Shown piece by piece: positions 1 through 6,676 of a DNA stretch of 12,439 nucleotides; within the stretch, counting starts at the first letter, position 1; every line of letters starts with the position of its first letter. The notes under the pieces were generated by a model. That model saw only the letters and a program-made list of their open reading frames with translations, was not told where the DNA came from and did not search any database. The stretch is from NCBI GenBank assembly GCA_002373555.1, contig DFKM01000183.1:1-12439 (forward strand). Reading direction: 5' to 3'. Both the position numbers and the translations under genes were made by a program. Source of the stretch: Lachnospiraceae bacterium UBA3645. GTDB lineage: Bacteria; Bacillota; Clostridia; Lachnospirales; Lachnospiraceae.

Positions 1-2162
1 GAGTTGCAGGATTTCTGGATGGCTTCGATCGTACTGATGCTGCCGTGCGTTCCCGTACACTTCAGGTGCAGGCCCTGCTTTTCAAAAATACCTTCACAGT
101 CGATGGAAGTATTTGCCGTGATCACGCCCTCTTCCATGCCGGCCATCGTAGAAACGAGCTTGAAGGACGAACCGGGTGCGGTTCTCGTCTGTGTCGCCGA
201 GCTGTACAGCGGATGCGAAAGATCCTCTGACAGCGCGAAATAGTAGGCCGGATCCGAGATCCTGTTGTTGTCATATCCCGGATAAGAGACCATTGCCAGA
301 ACTTCTCCGGAATCCGTATCCACGATCGTGACCGCACCGGTGCAGGGATCGAGCGCCATCTGGGCGGGGGTGATCTCCAGCTTCCGGATCTTCTCGCGCA
401 TGAATTTGTAGGCTGTGCTTCCGTCGCCGCTCTGCAGCTGTGCATAGCTTTCCGGATCCTCTGCAAGCACGCCCTGATCAAACAGTGCAAGGCAGATATC
501 GCAGGGAGCGATCCGTCCGGAATCCACGAGGATCTGGTAGATGCGCTTGCTGAAATCCCGGTCTGTCATCAGAAGCTCCAGCGTTTTTTCCACCAGTGCA
601 TTATAGGTATCGTCCGCACTTGCATAGCGGTCTGAAAGGCCGAGCTTCGTCACATCGATCCAGGACTTCGAGATGGCATACTTCAGGAATTCCGCCAGGC
701 TCATCGTCTCATCCTTGTGGTATGCCAGATAGACCTCATCCGCCGGGTCGATCCTGTCTTCCAGAAGCAGTCCGCTGTATTCCATCGCCGTATGGGCGTA
801 CGTCATATACGCCTGCATATCCTCGGAGAGCTTGTTATAGGGGACCGGCGAAGACGATGTGAGTTCGCTGCGCATCTCCTGTACGACCGTTTCCAGCTCG
901 GAAGCAAATGCCGAATAGATCCTGGCTTCCGCAGGAGTGGCATCCTCTGCGGAGAATGACCGGAAGTCCAGCACATTATTGTTGATCATCTGGAAATAGA
1001 TATCCTTGATACTGATCTTTCTTTCCGAGCTCTTCATGGTCGGAAGGATCGTCACGTCGCCGGGTTCAAGTTTATCGAGAATGATGCCGGCCAGGTTCTG
1101 CTCGATCAGATGATACAGGCCCTTCTGCAGGTTCGCGTCGATCGTCAGATACACGTCGCAGCCGGTCTGCGAAGGCGTCTCGCTTTCAATGGACTGTACA
1201 TGGCCGACGCTGTCCACATACATGACGCGTTCACCCTTGATGCCCTGCAGCTGGTGTTCCGCAAAATTCTCTATGCCGGTCTTGCCGATAACATCGCCGT
1301 TCGCATAATCGCCGCCCTCTTCATTGAGCACGTCGATCTCTTCCGCGGAAGCCTTGCCCGTATAGCCGATGATATGAGAGAAGCAAACGCTGTCTGGATA
1401 TTCCCTCACAGAATAGTCTTCCACAGCCACACCGAGCATCTGGGTGGAATGCTCCAGAATGTCCTGCATGGTCTCCGTGGTGATATCCTGCGCGACCGTG
1501 GTCGGTACATATTTCTGGTAGCTGTTCAGCGACATCGCATAGCGGATGTTGACGATATAGAAAGCGTATTCGTCGGAGATCTCATAGGTATCCCCTTCTG
1601 CAGAGGAATACTTACCGACGCCGTATCTTTCCTTCATGTAATCGACAGCCTCTTCCGCGGTGATATCCGAAGGCTTTTCGTCGGAGAAATCATCCGTGGT
1701 AGGCAGGCCGTACATATCCCTCAGAAAACGGAGCCTGGATTTACCCTCCGTCGTAAAGCTGTATTTTCCTTCCGGCGTACGAATGATCGGCACATAGGAA
1801 AGGATCGACTCATTGTGTGACCGCAGGATATCCAGCAGTCTGATGAGCATGACGTTCTTTTCGTAACCGTTCCTGTAATCGCCGTTGTCCGTTACCGTAA
1901 CGGCATAGACGAGCTTGTTGTAGGCCAGCAGCTCTCCGTTCCGGTCATAAATATTGCCTCTGGTACTGGCGACGCTGATCGTCTTCTTGGTGGTCTGCGT
2001 ATACTGCTCCTGCGCTTCTTCGCCTTCCAGGATCTGGAGCTGGAAGAGCCGGACAGTCAGGACGCTGAACATGACAAAAAACAGAATGCTGATCGGGAGC
2101 AGTCTCGATCCGGCAATCCGTTTCAGGTGATAAATGATGATTTCCAGGATATCTCTAAACAA
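1..2162 (-). CDS. mrdA: Penicillin-binding protein 2, class B transpeptidase (3' end outside window)
   Basis: This is a membrane-anchored D,D-transpeptidase that cross-links peptidoglycan during side-wall elongation, working with RodA, MreC and MreD. I translated the frame by hand: 720 residues are open from the start to the left edge with no stop. After a short cytoplasmic head there is one membrane segment (about 21-40), then the class B dimerisation-domain signature STRGNIYDRNGE (about 66-77). The catalytic SxxK is S665-S-F-K668, inside TAPGSSFK, and the SxN motif is S718-C-N720 at the edge; the KTG motif lies outside the window. The active-site serine is near residue 330 in E. coli PBP2, so this protein is far longer upstream of it. 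Most of the excess is an insertion at about 361-600. The chosen start is TTG (2160-2162), 11 bases after AGAGGAG and overlapping the mreD stop by 8 bases. An in-frame GTG at 2172-2174 lies inside that ribosome site and is less likely. SpoVD-type function is an alternative, but the mreCD context favours elongation. Confidence 0.93.
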   Translation of the reverse strand, partial: MFRDILEIIIYHLKRIAGSRLLPISILFFVMFSVLTVRLFQLQILEGEEAQEQYTQTTKKTISVASTRGNIYDRNGELLAYNKLVYAVTVTDNGDYRNGYEKNVMLIRLLDILRSHNESILSYVPIIRTPEGKYSFTTEGKSRLRFLRDMYGLPTTDDFSDEKPSDITAEEAVDYMKERYGVGKYSSAEGDTYEISDEYAFYIVNIRYAMSLNSYQKYVPTTVAQDITTETMQDILEHSTQMLGVAVEDYSVREYPDSVCFSHIIGYTGKASAEEIDVLNEEGGDYANGDVIGKTGIENFAEHQLQGIKGERVMYVDSVGHVQSIESETPSQTGCDVYLTIDANLQKGLYHLIEQNLAGIILDKLEPGDVTILPTMKSSERKISIKDIYFQMINNNVLDFRSFSAEDATPAEARIYSAFASELETVVQEMRSELTSSSPVPYNKLSEDMQAYMTYAHTAMEYSGLLLEDRIDPADEVYLAYHKDETMSLAEFLKYAISKSWIDVTKLGLSDRYASADDTYNALVEKTLELLMTDRDFSKRIYQILVDSGRIAPCDICLALFDQGVLAEDPESYAQLQSGDGSTAYKFMREKIRKLEITPAQMALDPCTGAVTIVDTDSGEVLAMVSYPGYDNNRISDPAYYFALSEDLSHPLYSSATQTRTAPGSSFKLVSTMAGMEEGVITANTSIDCEGIFEKQGLHLKCTGTHGSISTIEAIQKSCN

Positions 2163-2673
2163 ATCTCTTCGCACTCCTCTTTTCGGAAGCGGAAAGCCGT
2201 TCATTCAGCTTCAGGATGAGAGGATACACAAGAAGCGTCAGAAGGGCCGTATAAACCACTTCCGGCAGGATCACCTGCGTCATATAGGCTCCCAGCGCAG
2301 TCCTGCCGCGGATCAGAAATCCGAATGTGTAAATATACATGTTGTAGATAAAATCACTGAGCACGCACAGAAGCAGCGGCATGTTCAGGAATTCGATGTA
2401 AAACATCTGGCCGATCAGTCCGGTCACGTATCCGACCACCAGATAGATCAGCGCATAATAGCCGATGATCGTTCCGAAAGCAAAATCCATCAGAAGACCG
2501 CAGAAAAAGCCGGCTGTCATGCCCTCCGTCGTTCCCCGTATAAAACCGAGTGAAAATGTCAGGATCAGCAGAAGGTTCGGCGTGGCGTCAATGATCGGAC
2601 AGACGGCAAAGACATTGTTCTGGAGCAGAAACGCGAGCAGGATGATTCCGGCATACGAGAGAACTCTTTTCAT
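2155..2673 (-). CDS. mreD: Rod shape-determining protein MreD
   Basis: MreD is a polytopic membrane protein of the elongation complex, thought to bridge MreC, RodA and PBP2 and help place side-wall synthesis. The 172-residue product is almost entirely hydrophobic, with about five membrane segments. It contains the family-typical stretch with PNLLLILTFSLGFIRG (about 32-47), followed by a glycine-rich helix and an YYALIYLVVGY segment. The length is normal for the family. The start ATG overlaps the mreC stop in a four-base ATGA, and a strong AGGAGG lies 7 bases upstream, so translation is probably coupled to mreC. The 3' end overlaps the TTG start of mrdA by 8 bases. MreD is poorly conserved in sequence, so the call rests on hydrophobicity, the PNLLL/GFxxGLLxD pattern and position between mreC and mrdA. 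Confidence 0.93.
   Translation of the reverse strand: MKRVLSYAGIILLAFLLQNNVFAVCPIIDATPNLLLILTFSLGFIRGTTEGMTAGFFCGLLMDFAFGTIIGYYALIYLVVGYVTGLIGQMFYIEFLNMPLLLCVLSDFIYNMYIYTFGFLIRGRTALGAYMTQVILPEVVYTALLTLLVYPLILKLNERLSASEKRSAKRFV
2174..2180 (-). promoter_or_regulatory. Ribosome binding site of mrdA, inside the end of mreD
   Basis: The minus strand reads AGAGGAG here, within the last codons of mreD. It is followed 11 bases later by TTG, the only plausible start in the PBP2 frame before the membrane segment. No in-frame ATG occurs until the codon inside the membrane segment. The spacing is longer than usual, which together with TTG suggests modest initiation or translational coupling to mreD. Confidence 0.5.
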
Positions 2674-3605
2674 TGACTGTCCTCCTCTGCTGCCGTCGTC
2701 TCAGCCGATGCTTCGGCTTCCGCCGCTTCGCTGTCCGCAGGATTTTCCTCCGCCGAAGTGCCGGTACCGGTCTCCTTGACGCTGGTAATGATCAGAACGG
2801 AATCCAGATGCGTGAAATCCACGACCGGGATCAGATATCCCGATTTCGTCAGATTGTTGGCATCCACGGTCAGTTCCGAAGCATAGCCGATCAGGATCCC
2901 GGGCATGTACATCGTACTGGTGTTGGAAGTCACGATCTTGTCGTCATTGTTGATGTCATCGTCCTTTGCGATCCTGGACAGGGAAAGAAGGCCTTTCTCA
3001 TACAGGGAAAGATCTCCTGTGACGATACAGGCATCCTTGGAATTGAGCGCCATGGCGCCGACATTCCGGTTGTCATTGATGATCGTACTGATCGTGGCTG
3101 TCGCCGGCGTAACGGATGTAACGATGCCGACCAGACCGCCGTCCGCGATCACGTTCATATCGACCGCAATTCCGTCCCGGGAACCCTTGTCGACCATGAT
3201 CGTCTTATACCAGTTGTCGGAGTTCTTGCCGATGATATGTGCGCCGACCGTCTCATAATCCGGATACTGCTCCGCCAGCTTTAAGAGTCCTCTGTACTCC
3301 GCAAGCTCGGTGAGCTCCAGCTGATAACGGGTGTTCTGCTCCTTCAGTTCGGCCAGTTCATCCTTCAGCTGTTCGTTTTCCTTCTCGACATTATGCAGAT
3401 GGATCAGATTGTCGGCACGGTTAAAGATGCCCCCGCCGACCAGATTAAATCCTTTCTGCATCGGCATCAGGAGCGTGTTGAAGCCGCCGCGCAGGATATT
3501 GCCGCCGCTTGAAACGGACGTGGCTACAATGAGCACCAGGCACAGCGCTGCCAGAATTGTAAATATATGTTTGGGCTGAATACTCGGCCTTTTTTTCTTC
3601 TTCAT
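2670..3605 (-). CDS. mreC: Rod shape-determining protein MreC
   Basis: MreC is a bitopic scaffold protein. It sits with its bulk outside the membrane, forms filaments and binds PBP2 to stimulate elongation. The 311-residue product has a basic cytoplasmic head (KKKKR), one membrane helix (about 13-30), a coiled coil rich in E, K, L and Q (about 65-108), and the paired beta-barrel region (about 115-275). The family pattern DKGSRDGIAVDMNVIADGGLVG lies within the first barrel, with its G-x-x-G turns present. The last 34 residues or so form an acidic tail of A, E, S and T that is not part of the core fold. The start is ATG at 3603-3605 with TGAGGA about 7 bases upstream. Eleven bases separate it from the radC stop, and it overlaps mreD by 4 bases. 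The mreB gene that often precedes mreC is absent here. Confidence 0.96.
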   Translation of the reverse strand: MKKKKRPSIQPKHIFTILAALCLVLIVATSVSSGGNILRGGFNTLLMPMQKGFNLVGGGIFNRADNLIHLHNVEKENEQLKDELAELKEQNTRYQLELTELAEYRGLLKLAEQYPDYETVGAHIIGKNSDNWYKTIMVDKGSRDGIAVDMNVIADGGLVGIVTSVTPATATISTIINDNRNVGAMALNSKDACIVTGDLSLYEKGLLSLSRIAKDDDINNDDKIVTSNTSTMYMPGILIGYASELTVDANNLTKSGYLIPVVDFTHLDSVLIITSVKETGTGTSAEENPADSEAAEAEASAETTAAEEDSQ

Positions 3606-3616
3606 TCAATCTATCC

Positions 3617-4333
3617 TCAAAAAGCGCAGTCATCCTTCATATAACCGCACTCCTGAAAGCTGGTATAACAGTGATCACCGATAATAATATGGTCATAGAC
3701 CGGGATCTGCAGAAGTCTTCCGGCCCGGACAAGCTGAAGCGTCAGCTGCAGGTCCTCCGCACTCGGCGTCGGATCGCCGCTCGGATGATTGTGCAGCACA
3801 ACAGTATAGACAGCCCTGTGCTTCAGCGCTTCTATAAAAAACTCTCTCGGAGAAAGAACTGACCGCGCCACCGTCCCGCTGCTTAGATCTCTGGACGTAA
3901 TAAAACCGCCCTTATTATCAAAATAAGCGGCTTTTACGACCTCATGATCCAGGGACCGCATTTCCTCCATAAAGAAGGCGGCGATCGAATCGGGCGAAGT
4001 CAGCCGTACGGAAGCATGCATTTCCGTTCTGGAAATGCGTATGCCGAGTTCCCCGATACACTGAAGCTGCACGGCTTTGACCGGCCCGATCCCGGGCATC
4101 TCGGTCAGCTCATCGATCGAGATGTTTTTCAGGGCAGGCAGTCCGCCGAGCGGTGCGAGCCGCTTCAGGACTGTCTCGGCAAGCTGCCTGGAACTGACGC
4201 CGGGCGTGCCGCTCCGCAGAATGACTGCCAGAAGTTCTGCATCACTTAAGACCTCCGGTCCGAACGAGATGCATTTCTCATACGGTCTCTCCGAGACCGG
4301 AAGTTCTTTCATCGTTATTCTTTTTTCGATCAT
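3617..4333 (-). CDS. radC: RadC family JAMM/MPN-domain protein
   Basis: This is a RadC (YeeS/RadC) family protein. It has an N-terminal helix-hairpin-helix region (MPGIGPVKA, about 79-87) typical of DNA-contacting proteins, and a C-terminal metalloprotease-like JAMM/MPN domain. The metal-binding motif is complete: H181-N-H183-P-S-G-D187, followed by PTPSAED ending at D194. Its cellular role is unresolved in the family; the old name reflects a radiation-sensitivity assignment since attributed elsewhere, so I claim no repair reaction. The product is 238 residues, near the usual length. The start is ATG at 4331-4333, because GGAGG at 4340-4344 lies 6 bases upstream; an ATG at 4337-4339 directly abuts that site and is too close. 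It sits 11 bases upstream of mreC, as in the conserved Firmicute radC-mre neighbourhood, and 50 bases after the PLP-enzyme gene. Confidence 0.94.
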   Translation of the reverse strand: MIEKRITMKELPVSERPYEKCISFGPEVLSDAELLAVILRSGTPGVSSRQLAETVLKRLAPLGGLPALKNISIDELTEMPGIGPVKAVQLQCIGELGIRISRTEMHASVRLTSPDSIAAFFMEEMRSLDHEVVKAAYFDNKGGFITSRDLSSGTVARSVLSPREFFIEALKHRAVYTVVLHNHPSGDPTPSAEDLQLTLQLVRAGRLLQIPVYDHIIIGDHCYTSFQECGYMKDDCAF

Positions 4334-4339
4334 AAACAT

Positions 4340-4344
4340 CCTCC
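4340..4344 (-). promoter_or_regulatory. Ribosome binding site of radC that decides the start
   Basis: The minus strand reads GGAGG here. It touches an ATG at 4337-4339 with no spacer, but lies 6 bases from the in-frame ATG at 4331-4333. This favours the shorter product by two residues. Confidence 0.7.
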
Positions 4345-4383
4345 GTGCTCTCCCAATGACCCCGTCGGATGATTTATAATATG

Positions 4384-5697
4384 CTATCTTACCACAACGG
4401 CAGCGCCCGCGTCCACTAATTTTTGCACAGACATCAGGATGCCGAATTTCGCATGCTGCCAGGTGATGCCGCCCTGGAAAAAGACAGCGTAGGGCGGTCT
4501 GAGCGGTCCGTCAGCGGATAATTCGATCGAAGAACCGGAGACGAAAGCGCCGGCTGCCATGATCACCGGGTCATCATATCCGGGCATATCCCAGGGTTCC
4601 GGCGTCAGATAGGAGTCCACCGGTGCCGCTGCTTGAATGCCCAGACAGAAAGCCTTCAGTGCCTCTGCACTGCCGAGCTCAACAGACTGAATGATGTCGA
4701 ATCTGTCAGCGGCAGCAGCCGGATGCACCCGGAATCCGAGCTTCTCATACATCGCCGCAGCAAAGATCGCGCCCTTCTCTGCAGAGGCCGTGACTGTCGG
4801 TGCAAGGAAAAATCCCTGGTAAAAAGCGGGGTTGATCCCCAGATTCGCGCCTACTTCCCGTCCGAGTCCCGGAGAAGTCAGTCTTTTGGCGACTCTTTCC
4901 ACGCAGGCATGCGTTCCACAGATATAGCCGCCGGCCGGTGCCAGTCCGCCGCCGGGATTTTTGATCAGCGAGCCGACAATCATATCCGCGCCGAAATCCG
5001 ACGGTTCCACCGTATCCGTAAATTCGCCGTAGCAGTTATCGACCATACAGATGATATCCGGCTTTACGCTCTTCAGAAAAGCGATCAGCTCACCGATCTC
5101 TGCCGGCGAGAACGTCTTTCTCGATGAATACCCGCAGGATCGCTGGATCGTCGCCATCTTCGTTTCCGGCCGGATCGCCGCACGGATCGCGTCATAATCG
5201 AAAGCGCCTTCCGGTGTCAGCTCCACCTGGGAATACGTCACGCCGTACTCTGCAAGGGACCCTTCAGATTCACGGATCCCGATCACTTCCTCCAGCGTAT
5301 CATACGGACTGCCGACCGGCGAAAGCAGATGATCGCCGGGGCGCAGATTCGCGGAAAGCGCGAGATTCAGCGCATGCGTTCCGCAGGTAATCTGCATTCT
5401 GACGAGCGCATCTTCTGTGTGAAAAGTATCCGCATACACGGATTCCAGCGTATCTCTCCCAAGATCGTTATAGCCGTATCCGGTCGTTGCCTGAAAATGG
5501 CCTTCGGATACACGGTTCTTGCGCATGGCCGACAGTACTTTCAGCTGATTGATCTCCGCGATCCTGTCGATCCTGTCAAATCTTTCTTTCAATGTACTGA
5601 GCACTTCCTCTCCCAGCCGGAATACGGGTTCCGAAATACCGGATTCTGTATAGGAAGTGCGCAGCATCGCGTTTATTGTTTCTTCTGAACGCTCCAT
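4384..5697 (-). CDS. ynbB: Methionine gamma-lyase-family PLP enzyme (YnbB / 'aluminum resistance' type)
   Basis: The 437-residue product is a fold-type I pyridoxal-phosphate enzyme of the family that databases call methionine gamma-lyase-related or aluminum resistance protein. It resembles cystathionine/methionine lyases, but its true substrate is not settled. Visible features are the N-terminal SEGHFQATTGYGYND segment, the cofactor pocket MQITCGTHALNLALSA (about 101-116), the aspartate in MVDNCYGEF expected near the pyridine nitrogen, and GSLIKNPGGG, whose lysine (K246) should form the Schiff base. The length matches the family. The start ATG (5695-5697) follows an AGGAG by 7 bases, with the ribosome site spanning the miaA stop only 4 bases away, so the gene is probably cotranscribed with miaA. 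In Bacillus subtilis a relative lies near miaA with hfq and hflX in between; here those two are absent. The fold and family are firm; the reaction is only inferred. Confidence 0.9.
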   Translation of the reverse strand: MERSEETINAMLRTSYTESGISEPVFRLGEEVLSTLKERFDRIDRIAEINQLKVLSAMRKNRVSEGHFQATTGYGYNDLGRDTLESVYADTFHTEDALVRMQITCGTHALNLALSANLRPGDHLLSPVGSPYDTLEEVIGIRESEGSLAEYGVTYSQVELTPEGAFDYDAIRAAIRPETKMATIQRSCGYSSRKTFSPAEIGELIAFLKSVKPDIICMVDNCYGEFTDTVEPSDFGADMIVGSLIKNPGGGLAPAGGYICGTHACVERVAKRLTSPGLGREVGANLGINPAFYQGFFLAPTVTASAEKGAIFAAAMYEKLGFRVHPAAAADRFDIIQSVELGSAEALKAFCLGIQAAAPVDSYLTPEPWDMPGYDDPVIMAAGAFVSGSSIELSADGPLRPPYAVFFQGGITWQHAKFGILMSVQKLVDAGAAVVVR

Positions 5698-5701
5698 TTG
5701 G

Positions 5702-6676
5702 TTACTCCTGCTCTTTCTTTTTCTTTTCCCAGAGCGATATAATATGACCGCTCAGCTGATCCACATCAGCAAAACCAGCACAGTTCAGCCAGACGGTTTC
5801 CTGTGTGCGTCTGAACCACGTCAGCTGACGTTTCGCATAATGTCTGGTATTTCTTTTAATAAGACGCACGGTCTCCTCCAGGGGATATTCCCCATCGAGA
5901 TATGCGAGCATTTCCTTGTATCCGAGGCCCTGCATGGAGACCATGTTTCTTGTGCAGCCGGCTTCTTTCAGCTTCCGCGTTTCCTCCGTCAGCCCCTCTT
6001 CCATCATGAGATCTACCCGCCTGTCAATGCGGCGGTACAGTTCCCCGCGGTCTCTCTCAAGTACGATGAAAAGGAACTTATACGGTGACTGCCGCTCTTT
6101 CTCCCGTGCATTATGATCTGAAATGCGTTCGCCGGATGCATGGAAAAATTCCAGCGCACGGACAACGCGCTTGATATTGTTCTGATGGATCTCCTCTGCC
6201 GCTTTCGGATCATGCTCCAGAAGCATCCGGTACAGGCAGCCCGGATCCGCAGCTTCCATGGCCTCCAGCTGTTCCCGGTAATCCGGATCGCTCGCATTCT
6301 CCGTAAAGTCCGTATCCTTCAGGACTGCCTGGATGTAGAAGCCCGTACCGCCCGTCAGGAGAGGGATCTTCCCGCGCGAACAGATATCCGTGATCGCGGC
6401 GGACGCTTCCTCTTTATATCGGACAACATTGAATTCTTCCGTCGGATCACACACATCGATCAGATGATGCGGCACACGGAGCCGTTCCTCCGGAAGCGCC
6501 TTGGCCGTGCCGATATCCATTCCTCTGTAGACCTGCATGGAATCTGCGCTGATGATCTCGCAGCCCAGTTTTTCAGCCAGCAGAAGCGAGCATTCCGTCT
6601 TGCCGACGGCAGTCGGTCCGGCCAGAATGATCAGCGGTCTCTTTTCTGTTTCGGAAAATGTCTCTTTCCTGTTCAT
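5702..6676 (-). CDS. miaA: tRNA dimethylallyltransferase MiaA
   Basis: MiaA transfers a dimethylallyl group from dimethylallyl diphosphate to N6 of adenosine 37 in tRNAs that read codons starting with U, giving i6A37, the substrate of MiaB. The 324-residue product shows the P-loop G20-PTAVGKT27, the signature DSMQVYRGMDIGTAK (45-59) with its catalytic aspartate, PHHLIDV, and GGTGFYIQAVL. These are the family hallmarks in the right order and the length is typical. The start ATG (6674-6676) shares one base with the mutL TGA stop. AAGGA at 6684-6688 lies 7 bases upstream; a TTG one codon earlier would have a spacing of only 4. The gene thus looks translationally coupled to mutL. The stop lies 4 bases before the ynbB-type gene. 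Clustering with miaB in the same run places both steps of A37 modification together. Confidence 0.97.
   Translation of the reverse strand: MNRKETFSETEKRPLIILAGPTAVGKTECSLLLAEKLGCEIISADSMQVYRGMDIGTAKALPEERLRVPHHLIDVCDPTEEFNVVRYKEEASAAITDICSRGKIPLLTGGTGFYIQAVLKDTDFTENASDPDYREQLEAMEAADPGCLYRMLLEHDPKAAEEIHQNNIKRVVRALEFFHASGERISDHNAREKERQSPYKFLFIVLERDRGELYRRIDRRVDLMMEEGLTEETRKLKEAGCTRNMVSMQGLGYKEMLAYLDGEYPLEETVRLIKRNTRHYAKRQLTWFRRTQETVWLNCAGFADVDQLSGHIISLWEKKKKEQE

Noticed and set aside
1110..1820. A 236-codon plus-strand open frame
   Set aside because: It is codon-aligned antisense to mrdA and explained by the same codon bias. The minus-strand frame gives a coherent PBP2.
2673..3284. A 203-codon plus-strand open frame opposite mreC
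   Set aside because: It is codon-aligned with mreC, and its translation has no recognisable domain; mreC is clear on the minus strand.
4334..4383. Possible promoter in the 50-base gap upstream of radC
   Set aside because: The gap has an AT-rich patch (TATTATAAAT) that could pass for a -10 box, but I found no -35 box at 16-18 bases. It may simply be spacer within a longer transcript.
5562..5579. Short direct repeat of GATCCTGTC
   Set aside because: It encodes the repeated Asp-Arg-Ile of the PLP enzyme (DRIDRI) and is only two copies of 9 bases inside a coding frame.
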